The notes: generated by a model from the letters alone, not told the origin. Positions 17,364 through 30,808 are shown, counted from the first letter of the stretch. The stretch: DNA of 64,000 bases from Roseivivax halodurans JCM 10272 (GCF_000521785.1 NZ_JALZ01000003.1:124001-188000), one strand, 5' to 3'. Numbers and translations are program-made.

Positions 17364-18458
17364 TCACTCGGCCGGAGCGCATTCGCGCAGGGCTTCCACG
17401 TCCGGGCCGTTCGGCGTGCGGCCGAGGTTGAACGGCGCCGAGGCGTCGCGCCACTGGGCGTAGTCGCCGAGATACTCGACCATAGAGAGGTACACCTTGG
17501 CCGAGTTCTCGTTCTCGCAGGCGGTCTCGACGATCACGTCGTTGGCCATGGTCTGGATCTTCTCCAGCGTCTCGTCGTCGTAGCGGGTGATCTCGACCAC
17601 CTCGTCGAACTTGGCGTAGGCCTCGGTCGCGCGCTTCTCGGTGAAGGCGAGCGACCACAGCAGCGTCGCGTCGGCCGCGATCTGCAGCTTCTCCTGCGTC
17701 TCGGGCGACAGCGCGTCCCAGGATTGCTGGTTGATCATCACGCCGAAGACCGATGCGGACTGGTGCCAGCCCGGCGTCGCCCAGGCCGAGGTGACCTGCT
17801 GGAAGCCCGCGGACCAGTCCACGTTCGGGGTCGAGAACTCGCCGCCGTCGATCACGCCGCGCTCGAGCGCCTGGTAGATCTCGCCGCCGGCCATCGACAC
17901 CTGGTTGCCGCCGAGCTGCTCGAGAAGCTTGCCCTGCTCGAGGCCGGAGACGCGGATGCGCTTGCCCTGCAGGTCCTCGAGCGTGCGAATCGGCTCGTTG
18001 GTGCGGAAGCCGCTCTCGTTGTTGGTGACGCCGTAGGGCAGGTACTTCATGCCGAACTGGCCGTAGATCTCGTCGTAGATCTCGGCCCCGCCCCATTGCT
18101 GGATCCAGTTGACGTAATCGACCGCGTTGAAGAGCGACGGGGTCGTGGCGAGCGGCGAGAACGCCGCGTCGCGGCCCGCCCAGTAGCCCGGCCAGTCGCC
18201 GCCGGCCTGGATCGTGCCGCTCTCGACCGCGCCGAAGACCTCGCCCGCGGGGACGAGCGCGCCGCCCTCGTAGAACTCGATCTGCAGCTCGTCACCGGTG
18301 AGCTTGTTGGCGAGATCGACGAAGTGCTTGTCGGTCTCGATGAGCTCGAGCGAGGACGGCCACGTGGTGGTCATGGTCCAGCTGTCCTGCGCCGAGGCGG
18401 CGGCGCCGAAGCTGACCGAGACGGCGGCTCCGAGCGCGATGGATCTGGTGAGTGTCAT
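17364..18458 (-). CDS. dctP: TRAP transporter substrate-binding protein DctP
   Basis: Periplasmic solute receptor (364 residues) of a tripartite ATP-independent transporter. It has a signal peptide (about 1-23, ending ASA) and the DctP fold motifs GEVFGAVESGTIQAG, GKRIRVSGLEQG and the ligand-contact region VIDGGEFSTPNVDW. It resembles the branch that binds 2-oxo acids or similar carboxylates, but the ligand is not certain. GGGAGGAT precedes the ATG. It is the last gene of dctQMP, 12 bases after dctM, and ends at the bidirectional terminator. Confidence 0.92.
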   Translation of the reverse strand: MTLTRSIALGAAVSVSFGAAASAQDSWTMTTTWPSSLELIETDKHFVDLANKLTGDELQIEFYEGGALVPAGEVFGAVESGTIQAGGDWPGYWAGRDAAFSPLATTPSLFNAVDYVNWIQQWGGAEIYDEIYGQFGMKYLPYGVTNNESGFRTNEPIRTLEDLQGKRIRVSGLEQGKLLEQLGGNQVSMAGGEIYQALERGVIDGGEFSTPNVDWSAGFQQVTSAWATPGWHQSASVFGVMINQQSWDALSPETQEKLQIAADATLLWSLAFTEKRATEAYAKFDEVVEITRYDDETLEKIQTMANDVIVETACENENSAKVYLSMVEYLGDYAQWRDASAPFNLGRTPNGPDVEALRECAPAE

Positions 18459-18470
18459 GGATATCCTCCC

Positions 18471-19808
18471 TTAACTGGATGCTGATGACGAGTAGAGCAC
18501 CGAGGGCAGCCAGGTCACGAGACCCGGAAACAGCGCCATGAGAAGCGCCATGCCCACGATGAGCGCGATGAACGGCAGCACGCCCATGATGATGTGGCTG
18601 GTCTTCACCTCCTTGGGCGCGATGGCCCGGAGGTAGAAGAGTGCGTAGCCGAATGGGGGTGTCAGGAACGAGGTCTGCAGCACGACCGCCATGAGGCAGA
18701 CGAACCACAGCAGGCTGATCCCCTCCATCTCCTGCACGATGGGCAGGAAGATCGGGAACGACAGGAGCACGATGCCGGTCCAGTCGAGGAATGCCCCGAG
18801 GATGAACACGATGAACATCATCACGAGGATCAGCAGCCACGGTGCGAAGTCGAGCGCGCGCATCAGCTCCTGCGTGGCGCGGAGGCCCCCGGTGATGTTG
18901 AAGACACCCGTGAAGGCGGTCGCGCCGACGACGATAAAGAGGATCATCGCGGACGTCTTCCCGGTGTCGAGCAGCGCCTGGTAGAAACTCGGCAGCGTGA
19001 AGCGGCCGCGCACGACGACGATGACGAGCGCGAGGATCGCGCCGATCGCCGAGGCCTCGGTCGCGGTGGCGATGCCGGCGAGAAGCGAGCCGAGGATGCC
19101 GAGGATCAGAACCAGCGGCGGCACTGCCTCGATCGCGAGCATTCGGATGAGCTGGCCGCGGGGCAGCTTCTCGTCGGGCTCAACCGAAGGCGCCATGTCA
19201 GGGCGGATGCGGGCGATGATGGCGACCCAGGCTGCGTAGAGCAGCCCGAGCAGGACGCCCGGGATCATCGAGCCCGCGAAGAGCTCGCCGACCGAGAGAG
19301 GCGAGTAGGAGGCCATCAGGATGAGCATGATCGACGGCGGGATGAGGATGCCGAGGCAGCCCGACGCGGCGATCACGCCCGTGGTCAGCGTCGGCGAGTA
19401 GCCGTAGCGCAGCATCGGCCCGAGGGCCATCACGCCCATCACGGTGATCGAGGCGCCGATGATGCCGGTGGTTGCGGCGAGAAGGATCGAGATGAAGACG
19501 ACCGCGAGCGCGAGGCCGCCGCGCACGTTCGACATCAGGAGCCGCAGGCTCTCGAACATCTTGTCGGTCACGCCCGAGTTCGACAGGAACTGCGCCATCA
19601 GCACGAAGAGCGGGATCGCGATCAGGGTGAAGTTCGACAGGACGTCGCCGAAGATGCGGTTCACCACAATCCCGAGGACCATGGGCTTGCCCGCGATCAG
19701 CGCGCCGAGGACGGCGGTGCCGCCCAGCACGAAGGCGAGCGGATGCCCCATGAAGAGCCCCAGGAGAAGGAGCCCGAACATCACGAGGGCGATGAGTTCA
19801 GGACCCAT
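18471..19808 (-). CDS. dctM: TRAP transporter large permease DctM
   Basis: The 12-helix ion-coupled permease (445 residues) of the TRAP system. Almost the whole sequence is hydrophobic, with DctM signatures GCLGILIPPSIMLI, IVGATAFTGVFN and the closing QTSFLTPPFGYALFYLRAIAP. It moves the ligand delivered by DctP using a sodium or proton gradient. Its start lies inside the end of dctQ (11-base overlap), which supports fixed stoichiometry and one operon. Confidence 0.94.
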   Translation of the reverse strand: MGPELIALVMFGLLLLGLFMGHPLAFVLGGTAVLGALIAGKPMVLGIVVNRIFGDVLSNFTLIAIPLFVLMAQFLSNSGVTDKMFESLRLLMSNVRGGLALAVVFISILLAATTGIIGASITVMGVMALGPMLRYGYSPTLTTGVIAASGCLGILIPPSIMLILMASYSPLSVGELFAGSMIPGVLLGLLYAAWVAIIARIRPDMAPSVEPDEKLPRGQLIRMLAIEAVPPLVLILGILGSLLAGIATATEASAIGAILALVIVVVRGRFTLPSFYQALLDTGKTSAMILFIVVGATAFTGVFNITGGLRATQELMRALDFAPWLLILVMMFIVFILGAFLDWTGIVLLSFPIFLPIVQEMEGISLLWFVCLMAVVLQTSFLTPPFGYALFYLRAIAPKEVKTSHIIMGVLPFIALIVGMALLMALFPGLVTWLPSVLYSSSASS

Positions 19809-20331
19809 GATGCGGCTCCTCCACGAGGCTGGTGTCTTTCCAGTAATATTGCCCGGCGACGAGCTTCAGCACCTCGACGATCCCCTGCAGCAGAAGGAGC
19901 CCCGCCGCCACCGTCATCGCCATCTTGAGCGGGTAGACCGGCAACTGCACGGCGCCGTAGGTGGTCTCGCCCTGCGCGTAGGAGCGCGCGGCGAATTCCC
20001 ACGACCGGGTCAGGAAGACGTAGGTGAAGGGGAAGTAGAAGATCACGTAGCCGGCGATCTCGACCATCCGGCGCAGGCCGTCGCTGAAGGTCTCGGTGAT
20101 CAGGTCGACGCGGACATGGCTCTGATGCTTCAGCGCGTAGCCGCCGAGCATGACGAAATAGAAGGCGTACATCTGCGTCGTGACGTCGAAGGCCCATCGC
20201 GTCGGCGCGTTGAAGGCGTATCGCATGATGACGTCGTAGAGGATGATGAAGGCGAAGATGATCGACAGGCACGCAACGATGCGGCCCACGACCTCGTTGA
20301 TCGCGTCGAGTGCGCGGATAACGGTATTCAA
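19798..20331 (-). CDS. dctQ: TRAP transporter small permease DctQ
   Basis: The four-helix membrane subunit (177 residues) that pairs with DctM. Conserved elements include AFDVTTQMYAFYFVMLGGYALKHQSHVRVDLI, given here as two adjoining blocks: helix 2 ending YAFYFVMLGGYAL and the loop KHQSHVRVDL. The start is a TTG with GGGGAGGT a few bases upstream; no ATG fits. It is the first gene of the dctQMP operon and is divergent from the potassium genes, with about 200 bases between them. Confidence 0.88.
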   Translation of the reverse strand: MNTVIRALDAINEVVGRIVACLSIIFAFIILYDVIMRYAFNAPTRWAFDVTTQMYAFYFVMLGGYALKHQSHVRVDLITETFSDGLRRMVEIAGYVIFYFPFTYVFLTRSWEFAARSYAQGETTYGAVQLPVYPLKMAMTVAAGLLLLQGIVEVLKLVAGQYYWKDTSLVEEPHHGS

Positions 20332-20534
20332 GCAGACCTCCCCTGTGCAGCAATAGCCGCGGTCCCGTTGTTAAATTTTAAAAGCCGGCGTTTCGACAGC
20401 AGTTTGCGATCCCGTGTCGCAATGTCGCATTTGCATTTTTGCGTCACCGGGCGGATCGAGGCTCTTCGCCCGATGACGCTTGCCGCGGCGCGGCGGAACA
20501 TTACCATCGCCAGCCGGATAGAAGGAAGGTTTCC

Positions 20535-21197
20535 ATGCCCGACAAGGCCCGCACCTTCGGCATCATCGGTCTCGGCAATTTCGGCAGCACCGTCGCGAGA
20601 GAGCTCACACGGTTCGGCAATCAGGTGGTCGGCGTCGACATCGACAAGGGACGCGTGACCGCCCATGCGGAGCTCCTGTCGGAGACCATGATTATCGACG
20701 CCCGCGACGACCAGGCGGTGAAGGAGGCGGGGCTCGGCGATTGCGACGTTGCGCTCGTGGCGATGGGGTCGGACCTCGAGGCGTCGATCCTCGCGTCGAT
20801 CAACCTCAAGCTCGCCGGGGTCGAGACGATCTGGGCCAAGGCGCGCACCAAGACCCACCACCGCATCCTGTCGCGGCTCGGCGTCGATCGGATCATCCAC
20901 CCGGAGGTGGAGGTCGGACAGCACGTCGCGCAGGTGCTGCACAACCCGCTCATCCGCGATTACATCAGCCTCGGGAACGGGTTCTTCGTGGTCAACATCA
21001 CGGTGCCCGAGAGCCTGCAAGGCAAGACCCTCGACGATCTGCCGCACAAGGACGACTACAACCTGCGCTGCGTGGGCGTCATGCGGGGGACAGAATATCT
21101 CGGCATGGACGGCGCGCGCTGCGAGTTCCAGAAGGACGACCTGCTGCTTCTGCTCGGCAAGCGCTCGGATCTTCGCTCCTTCGCCTCAAGTCTCTGA
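20535..21197 (+). CDS. trkA: Potassium uptake regulatory subunit TrkA/KtrA
   Basis: Cytoplasmic gating ring protein (220 residues) of a Trk/Ktr potassium transporter. The RCK N domain starts with GLGNFGSTVARELTRFGN and VVGVDID, a dinucleotide-binding Rossmann fold. A C-terminal RCK-C domain follows (about 135-215). The single RCK unit is KtrA-like rather than the duplicated Escherichia coli TrkA. A strong GAAGGAAGG sits before the ATG; a longer frame upstream was rejected. It is followed after 3 bases by the membrane subunit. Confidence 0.92.
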   Translation: MPDKARTFGIIGLGNFGSTVARELTRFGNQVVGVDIDKGRVTAHAELLSETMIIDARDDQAVKEAGLGDCDVALVAMGSDLEASILASINLKLAGVETIWAKARTKTHHRILSRLGVDRIIHPEVEVGQHVAQVLHNPLIRDYISLGNGFFVVNITVPESLQGKTLDDLPHKDDYNLRCVGVMRGTEYLGMDGARCEFQKDDLLLLLGKRSDLRSFASSL

Positions 21198-21200
21198 TCC

Positions 21201-22550
21201 ATGGCGCTGATCGGCATCCGCGCGGGGCTGCAGCGACGGGCGCTGAGGCTTTCGCCGCCCTCGCTGCTCGCGCTCACCTATCTCGTCTTCGTGGCGATCG
21301 GGGCCGGTCTGCTCTGGCTGCCGGTCGCGAATACCGGCGAGGTCTACTTCCTCGACGCGCTCTTCACCTCGATGTCCGCGGTGACGGTGACGGGCCTGAC
21401 CGTGGTGGATACCGGAACCGATTTCACGTTCTTCGGCCAGATGGTGATCCTGCTGCTGATGCAGCTCGGGGGGCTCGGGCTCATCACCTTCGCGGTCTTC
21501 GTGCTCGCTGCGCTCGGCGTGCCGCTCGGCCTCGGCCAGCGGCTGATGCTGCGCGAGGACCTCAACCAGTCGTCCTTCGGCGATCTTCTGAGGCTGGTCA
21601 GGACCGTCTTCGCCGTCGCGCTCGGCTGCGAGGCGGTCGGAGCCGCGCTTCTCGCCCTCGCCTTTGTGCCCGACTTGGGTTGGTCGGAGGGCGTCTGGGC
21701 GTCCGTCTTCCACTCGGTGTCGGCGTTCAACAACGCGGGCTTCTCTCTTTGGTCCGACAGCCTCAAGCGCTATGCGACGCACCCGCTGGTGAACGTGGTC
21801 GTGCCGCTTCTCTTCATCATCGGCGGGCTCGGCTTCGTGGTCCTCAACGACATCTGGCAGAAGCGCCGCTGGCGGTCGATGCTGCTGCACACCAAGATCA
21901 TGCTGGTCGGGACGGCGGCGCTGATCCTCTGGGGCTGGGTGACCTTCGCCGCGCTCGAATGGTCCAACCCCGACACGCTCGGCGGGTTCGGATCCTGGAT
22001 CGACCGGCTGATCGTCTCAGGCTTTCAGGCGGTGACGCCGCGCACGGCGGGCTTCAACACGATCGACACCGGAGCGATGCGGGATTCGACGGCGCTCATG
22101 ACCATGACGCTCATGGTGATCGGCGCAGGCTCCACCTCGACCGCGGGCGGGATCAAGGTGACGACCTTCGTGGTCCTGATCCTTGCGACGGTCGCATTCT
22201 TCCGCAAGCGCGACGAGCTCAACTGCTTCGGGCGGTCCCTCGGCCATGACGAGGTGATGAAGGTCCTCGCCCTGTCGATGGTGTCGATGATCATCGTCTT
22301 CGCGTCGATCTTCCTGATCTCGACCACACACGAAGGCCCGTTCCTCCGCCTCGTCTTCGAGGTCTGCTCGGCCTTCGGCACCGTGGGCCTGACGATGGGC
22401 GCGACGCCCGAGCTCAACACTACGGGCCGCATCGTCATCATGATCGTGATGTTCCTCGGCCGGGTCGGCCCGCTGACGCTCGGCTTCTTCCTCGCCACGC
22501 ACAGCGTCGCCCGGGTGCGCTATCCGCCCGGGCGGGTGTTCCTCGGCTGA
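21201..22550 (+). CDS. ktrB: Potassium transporter membrane subunit TrkH/KtrB
   Basis: The ion-conducting subunit (449 residues) with four repeated M1-P-M2 units. Filter-type segments are visible (SAVTVTGLTVVDTG, SVSAFNNAGFS, RTAGFNTIDTG, CSAFGTVGLTMG). The glycine-rich third and fourth filters and the closing FLGRVGPLTLGFFLA are typical of KtrB/TrkH. It works with the preceding RCK protein in potassium homeostasis and osmotic adaptation. Confidence 0.93.
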   Translation: MALIGIRAGLQRRALRLSPPSLLALTYLVFVAIGAGLLWLPVANTGEVYFLDALFTSMSAVTVTGLTVVDTGTDFTFFGQMVILLLMQLGGLGLITFAVFVLAALGVPLGLGQRLMLREDLNQSSFGDLLRLVRTVFAVALGCEAVGAALLALAFVPDLGWSEGVWASVFHSVSAFNNAGFSLWSDSLKRYATHPLVNVVVPLLFIIGGLGFVVLNDIWQKRRWRSMLLHTKIMLVGTAALILWGWVTFAALEWSNPDTLGGFGSWIDRLIVSGFQAVTPRTAGFNTIDTGAMRDSTALMTMTLMVIGAGSTSTAGGIKVTTFVVLILATVAFFRKRDELNCFGRSLGHDEVMKVLALSMVSMIIVFASIFLISTTHEGPFLRLVFEVCSAFGTVGLTMGATPELNTTGRIVIMIVMFLGRVGPLTLGFFLATHSVARVRYPPGRVFLG

Positions 22551-22555
22551 CCGTC

Positions 22556-22577
22556 GGGGCCGGCGGACCGGCCCCGC
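22556..22577. terminator. 9-bp hairpin between ktrB and carB
   Basis: CGGGGCCGG and CCGGCCCCG form a perfect stem with a CGGA loop between two convergent genes. No U-tract follows, so termination is probable but not certain. Confidence 0.5.
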
Positions 22578-22584
22578 GACGCCC

Positions 22585-25932
<3,348 letters not shown>

Positions 25933-26204
25933 GGGGACCTTCCTCGGGGCTGTTGCGGCGGGCAAATCGGCGTGGGTTATAGAGATGGCCAAGGGCTGTG
26001 CAACCCCTGTTGCGGCGCCCAAAAGCGCGCCACGCACCATGGCGTTTCGCCGGGTCACGGAGTCGTCGGGCACTAGCGGCCCGAAATTTTCCACCTACAT
26101 GTGTTATGTTAGTGGTGTGGCGGATCCGGCTTCGGAGCGCATCGCCGGCACGCTTCCCGGCCGCCACCCTCGTCACGATCCGTCGAGGCCCGCCGGCCGA
26201 GGAC

Positions 26205-26840
26205 ATGTACCACATGACGTCGACGTCGACGGGTCTTTTCTGGACGCATCATTCCGCGGGAATGATGAGCGCCGCGCTGGTCGTTCCGCTGCACGCCATC
26301 CTCCGGGACAGTTTCGGAAAACCCGCCCGGGACCGCGTCTTTGCCGATGCGGGCTTCCCGGACGCGCCGCCGTCCGGCGAGTCGGTGCCGGAAAGCAAGG
26401 TCGTCAGGCTGCACAACGGCGTGCAGGATAACTGGCCCGACATCAGCCCCGATCTTCTCGACCGGGCAGGTCGCGCCGCGGCCGAGGCGGTGGTGACGGA
26501 CCGGATCACCCCCCGCGCCAAGGTCCTGCTCGAGAACATGCCCTGGCCGATGGCGGCGTGGCTCGTCGGACGGTCGGCGCGGCAGAACGCGCGCGCCTTT
26601 GCGGGGTCGGGGCTGTTCTCGGTGCAGACGACGGGACGCTTTGCGCTCATCAACAACCCGTTCGCTCTGCATGTGCGCTCGGCCGAGCCCAACTGCCATT
26701 TCCACGCGGCGTTCTTCGAGCACATGTTCCAGCGCCTCGCCCATCGCGACTTCAAGTGCCGCGAAGTGGCCTGCTGTGCCGCCGGCGCCGAGGCCTGCAC
26801 CTTCGTGCTGAGCCTCGACGGTCAGGTCCCCGGCGACTGA
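26205..26840 (+). CDS. bchJ: V4R-domain protein, BchJ-like
   Basis: A 211-residue protein with a C-terminal V4R (4-vinyl reductase) domain. The block FAGSGLFSV, the CHFHAAFFEHMFQRL segment and the cysteine cluster CREVACCAAGAEACTF closely resemble BchJ of purple bacteria. BchJ was first named a bacteriochlorophyll 4-vinyl reductase and is now thought to assist an early step of bacteriochlorophyll synthesis; the cysteines may bind a metal or haem. It normally lies in the photosynthesis cluster, whereas here it stands between carB and cfa. A second ATG at 26214 is possible. It is convergent with cfa, only 7 bases away. Confidence 0.75.
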   Translation: MYHMTSTSTGLFWTHHSAGMMSAALVVPLHAILRDSFGKPARDRVFADAGFPDAPPSGESVPESKVVRLHNGVQDNWPDISPDLLDRAGRAAAEAVVTDRITPRAKVLLENMPWPMAAWLVGRSARQNARAFAGSGLFSVQTTGRFALINNPFALHVRSAEPNCHFHAAFFEHMFQRLAHRDFKCREVACCAAGAEACTFVLSLDGQVPGD

Positions 26841-26847
26841 GGGCGTC

Positions 26848-28089
26848 CTACTGCGCCGCCTGCGGCCATGCCGCCTGCCGGCTCTCGTCCGCACGGTAGA
26901 GGTAGTTCCGCGTTCTCGGCACGGCGTATTGCTTGCGCGTCATCTGCAGCTGGAACACGCCCTGCCGCTGCTCCTCGAAGGCGGTCTCGCAGGCGACGAG
27001 GTAGAACCGGAACATGCGCACGAAGCGGTCGTCGTACATCGCGCGCACCTTGTCGACATTGGCCTCGAACCGGTCGCGCCAGTGATGCAGCGTTGGGCCG
27101 TAATGGCCGCGCAGGATCTCGATGTCGGTGGTCCAGAGGCCCGAATTCTCCATCGGCGCGGCCAGATCCGAGAGCGAGGGGACGTATCCGCCCGGGAAGA
27201 TGTACTTCATGATCCAGGGCGAGGTCGGGCCCGGCGGGCAGGTGTTGCCGATCGTGTGGATCAGCGAGATGCCGTCCGGCGCCAGAAGCTCGGCCACCTT
27301 GTCGAAATAGACCGGGAATTGCGGCGGGCCGACATGCTCGAGCATGCCGACGCTGACGATCCGGTCGAAGGTCTCGGTCACGTCACGGTAATCCTGCAGG
27401 CGGAACTCGGTCTTGTCCGAAAGCCCCGCGGCCTCGGCCCGCTCGGTCGCGGTGCGCTTCTGGTTGCTCGAGAGGGTCACGCCGGTGACATGCGCGCCGT
27501 AATCCTTCGCGAGCGTCAGCGCCATGCCGCCCCAGCCGCAGCCGATGTCGAGCACCCGCATCCCCGGCTCGATCATGAGCTTCTTCGCGATGTGCTGCTT
27601 CTTGGCCTCCTGCGCCTCCTCGAGCGTCATGTCGGGCCGCGCGAAATAGGCGCAGCTGTACTGCATGTCCCGGTCGAGGAAGAGCCGGTAGAGATCGTCC
27701 GAAATGTCGTAATGATGCGCGACGTTGCGGCGCGCGGTCACGGGCGTGTTCTTGAGCCAGAGATGCTTGATCCGATTGCGGAAGCTCTGCATCGCGTTCA
27801 CCCAGCCGGGCATCGCCTTGTAGCGTTCGCGGTTGCGCACGAGCATCGCCACGAAGTCGTAGAGCTTGTCCGGTGCGACCTCGATCCGGCCGTCCATGTA
27901 GCCCTCTCCGAGGGCGAGCACCGGGCTCAGGCAGAGTTCGCGCAGGATCGACGCGTCGGTGATCTTCACATGCGCCGAGAATTCCTCGGGCTGCCCGTAT
28001 TCCGTCACCCGGCCGTCCGGCCATTCCACCGCAAGCTCGCCATCCTGCACGAGCCGTTGCAGCATTCGATCAACAATGGTGTCCCACAT
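26848..28089 (-). CDS. cfa: Cyclopropane-fatty-acyl-phospholipid synthase family protein
   Basis: A SAM-dependent enzyme that adds a methylene bridge to unsaturated acyl chains of membrane lipids (413 residues). Motifs include the SAM loop VLDIGCGWGGMAL, VTGVTLSSNQ and VGMLEHVG, plus the C-terminal YLVACETAFEEQRQGVFQLQ. I preferred the ATG at 28089 because GGAGGT lies just upstream of it, inside the longer frame that begins at 28101. The substrate branch (cyclopropane synthase versus a related lipid methyltransferase) is not fixed by sequence alone. Confidence 0.9.
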   Translation of the reverse strand: MWDTIVDRMLQRLVQDGELAVEWPDGRVTEYGQPEEFSAHVKITDASILRELCLSPVLALGEGYMDGRIEVAPDKLYDFVAMLVRNRERYKAMPGWVNAMQSFRNRIKHLWLKNTPVTARRNVAHHYDISDDLYRLFLDRDMQYSCAYFARPDMTLEEAQEAKKQHIAKKLMIEPGMRVLDIGCGWGGMALTLAKDYGAHVTGVTLSSNQKRTATERAEAAGLSDKTEFRLQDYRDVTETFDRIVSVGMLEHVGPPQFPVYFDKVAELLAPDGISLIHTIGNTCPPGPTSPWIMKYIFPGGYVPSLSDLAAPMENSGLWTTDIEILRGHYGPTLHHWRDRFEANVDKVRAMYDDRFVRMFRFYLVACETAFEEQRQGVFQLQMTRKQYAVPRTRNYLYRADESRQAAWPQAAQ

Positions 28090-28251
28090 CACCACCTCCA
28101 TCGATGTCCAATCATTTTGTCCCGCCGGCGGAGTCTTATCTTAGGTCGGAGGCCGCCCTGCGACAAATTGCGCTGGCCCGCGCTTGACTTCCCCGGCCAT
28201 GGCGGGTGTATCCACGCCTGAATTTCCGGCAATCAGAAGAGGCTTCGAGCC

Positions 28252-30030
28252 ATGCACGCCTATCGCAGCCAAACCTGCGCCGATCTCCGCCGAGACAATG
28301 TCGGGCAGGAGGTTCGCCTCGCGGGGTGGGTCCACCGCATCCGCGACCACGGCGGCGTGCTGTTCGTCGATCTGCGCGACCATTACGGCGTCACGCAGGT
28401 GCTGTGCGATCCCGACAGCCCGGTCTTCGCCGAGGTCGAGAAGCTGCGCTCGGAATGGTGCGTGAAGATCGACGGCGTTGTGAAGGCCCGGGCCGAGAGC
28501 CTCGTGAACCCCAAGCTGCCGACCGGCGAGATCGAGGTCTACATCCGCGACGTCGAGGTGCTGGGCGCCGCCGAGGAGCTGCCGCTCATCGTCTTCGGCG
28601 ATCAGGAATATCCCGAGGAGACGCGCCTGCGCTACCGCTACCTCGACCTGCGCCGCGAGGCCATGCAGGAGAACATGGTGCTGCGCTCGGACGTCGTGCG
28701 GTCCCTGCGCGAGCGGATGTGGAAGCAGAATTTCCGAGAATACCAGACGCCGATCATCACGGCGTCCTCGCCCGAAGGCGCGCGCGACTTCCTCGTGCCC
28801 TCGCGCCTACATCCGGGCAAGTTCTACGCGCTGCCGCAGGCCCCGCAGCAGTTCAAGCAGCTCATCATGGTGTCGGGCTTCGACAAGTACTTCCAGATCG
28901 CGCCCTGCTTCCGCGACGAGGACCCGCGCGCCGACCGCTCGCCGACGGACTTCTACCAGCTCGACATGGAGATGAGCTTCGTCGAGCAGCAGGACGTCTT
29001 CGACGCGATCCAGCCGGCGGTACAGGGCGTCTTCGAGGAATTCGGCGGTGGCCGGAAGGTCGACACCGACTGGCCTCAGATCGCCTACAAGGATTCGATG
29101 CTGTGGTACGGCACCGACAAGCCGGACCTGCGCAACCCGATCAAAATGCAGGTGGTGAGCGATCACTTCCGCGGCTCGGGCTTCGCGATCTTCGCCAAGC
29201 TGCTCGAGCAGGACGGAACCGAGATCCGCGCGATCCCCGCGCCGGGCGGCGGATCCCGCAAGTTCTGCGACCGCATGAACGCCTTCGCACAGAAAGAAGG
29301 ACTGCCGGGGATGGGCTACATCTTCTGGCGCGACAAGGACGGCGAGGCCGAGGCCGCGGGCCCGCTCGCCAAGAACATCGGGCCGGAGCGGACGGAAGCT
29401 CTGCGCCAGGAGCTCGGCCTCGGCGTCGGGGATGCGGCGTTCTTCCTCGGCGGCAAGCCGGCATCCTTCGAGCGTGTCGCGGCCAAGGCCCGCACCGTGA
29501 TCGGCGAGGAGCTGGGGCATACCGAGCAGGACCGTTTCGCCTTCGCCTGGATCGTGGATTTCCCGATGTACGAAGCGGATGAGGAATCGGGTGATATCGA
29601 CTTCAGCCACAACCCGTTCTCGATGCCCCAGGGCGGGATCGAGGCGCTGGACGGCGATCCGCTCGAGGTGAAGGGCTGGCAGTACGACCTCGCCTGCAAC
29701 GGCTACGAGCTCGTCTCGGGCGCGATCCGGAACCACCGGCTCGACATCATGTTCAAGGCCTTCGAGAAGGCCGGCTACGGCGAGGACGAGGTGCGCAAGC
29801 GCTTCGGCGGCATGGTCAATGCGTTCCGCTTCGGCGCCCCGCCCCACGGCGGCTGCGCGGCGGGCATCGACCGGATCGTGATGCTGCTGGCGGACGAGCA
29901 GAACATCCGCGAGGTCATCATGTTCCCGATGAACCAGCGCGCCGAGGACCTGATGATGGGCGCCCCGACCGAGCCCACGTCCGACCAGCTGATGGAGCTC
30001 CGCCTGCGGGTCATGCCCGACGAGGACTGA
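28252..30030 (+). CDS. aspS: Aspartyl-tRNA synthetase
   Basis: Charges tRNA-Asp (and possibly tRNA-Asn in a non-discriminating form) with aspartate. The 592-residue protein has the bacterial architecture: an N-terminal OB-fold ([20 protein letters not shown]), class II motif 2 ([19 protein letters not shown]), the bacterial GAD insertion (about 285-420) and motif 3 ([19 protein letters not shown]). AGAAGAGG precedes the ATG. It is followed by a strong terminator. Confidence 0.97.
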   Translation: MHAYRSQTCADLRRDNVGQEVRLAGWVHRIRDHGGVLFVDLRDHYGVTQVLCDPDSPVFAEVEKLRSEWCVKIDGVVKARAESLVNPKLPTGEIEVYIRDVEVLGAAEELPLIVFGDQEYPEETRLRYRYLDLRREAMQENMVLRSDVVRSLRERMWKQNFREYQTPIITASSPEGARDFLVPSRLHPGKFYALPQAPQQFKQLIMVSGFDKYFQIAPCFRDEDPRADRSPTDFYQLDMEMSFVEQQDVFDAIQPAVQGVFEEFGGGRKVDTDWPQIAYKDSMLWYGTDKPDLRNPIKMQVVSDHFRGSGFAIFAKLLEQDGTEIRAIPAPGGGSRKFCDRMNAFAQKEGLPGMGYIFWRDKDGEAEAAGPLAKNIGPERTEALRQELGLGVGDAAFFLGGKPASFERVAAKARTVIGEELGHTEQDRFAFAWIVDFPMYEADEESGDIDFSHNPFSMPQGGIEALDGDPLEVKGWQYDLACNGYELVSGAIRNHRLDIMFKAFEKAGYGEDEVRKRFGGMVNAFRFGAPPHGGCAAGIDRIVMLLADEQNIREVIMFPMNQRAEDLMMGAPTEPTSDQLMELRLRVMPDED

Positions 30031-30053
30031 TCCCGCGGACCTGCGCGGACAGC

Positions 30054-30082
30054 GGCCCGGACGGAGACGTCCGGGCCTTTTT
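30054..30082 (+). terminator. Rho-independent terminator after aspS
   Basis: A perfect 10-bp stem, GGCCCGGACG (30054-30063) with CGTCCGGGCC (30068-30077), a GAGA tetraloop and TTTTT. It also lies just beyond the end of the convergent response-regulator gene. Confidence 0.9.
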
Positions 30083-30094
30083 CATGCGCCGCGG

Positions 30095-30808
30095 TCAGAC
30101 CGTCTCGCAGGCCTCGGTCCGCTCTTCGACGAGCCGCGCGATGCGTGTCGTGATCTCGCCCGAAGGCAGGTGCTTGCGGCGTGCCTCGAGCCACTGCTCC
30201 GCAGCAGCCGCCAGCGGCGTGTCGCCTGCGCTTTGCGCCACGCTCGTGAGGAACTGCGCGGCGTAATCGAGCGTCGCCTCGTTCGAGGCGTCGAGCAGGT
30301 CGGCGACGTGCAGCATGTCGTCGCGATAGGCGACCGGGTCGGGCCGGATCTCGGTCGCATCGGCGAGCCGCGGGCCGTGCGGGCGCCATTCGGCCGGCAG
30401 GTGCTTAAGGACCATGGCCTGGACCTTGCCGATACCGCGGACCGGCTTGGCGAGAAAGTCGTCCGCCCCGGCCGCGAGAGCCGCGTGTTCGGTCCCGGGA
30501 TCGCCGCTGATGGCGAGAATGACCGGGAGGCGCGGCTCGGCTGCCGCGAGCTCGGAGATCAGCTCGGCGCCGGAGCCGTCGGGAAGCCCCATGTCGATGA
30601 TCGCGACCGAGGGACGGTAGACCTCGAGATGCCGTCGGGCGGAGCGCAGGCAATCGGCCCGACGGATCCGCGCGCCGGAGCGGGTGCAGACGAGACGCAG
30701 GGCGTCACAGGCAAATCGGCTGTCCTCGACCATCAGGACCGTCAGGCCGAGGAAGGGACGCGCCGGAGTGGGCCGCAACACGCCGAACTGGTTTCCGTGA
30801 TCGTCCAT
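30095..30808 (-). CDS. Response regulator with N-terminal receiver domain
   Basis: A 237-residue cytoplasmic regulator. The receiver domain (about 22-140) shows the acidic pair in MVEDS, the phosphoacceptor aspartate in VAIIDMGLPDGSG, and the conserved lysine in FLAKPV. The C-terminal part (about 150-237) is helical and resembles no DNA-binding or enzymatic output domain I can name, so it may act by protein contact. GGAGGG precedes the ATG. No cognate kinase is adjacent. Confidence 0.85.
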   Translation of the reverse strand: MDDHGNQFGVLRPTPARPFLGLTVLMVEDSRFACDALRLVCTRSGARIRRADCLRSARRHLEVYRPSVAIIDMGLPDGSGAELISELAAAEPRLPVILAISGDPGTEHAALAAGADDFLAKPVRGIGKVQAMVLKHLPAEWRPHGPRLADATEIRPDPVAYRDDMLHVADLLDASNEATLDYAAQFLTSVAQSAGDTPLAAAAEQWLEARRKHLPSGEITTRIARLVEERTEACETV

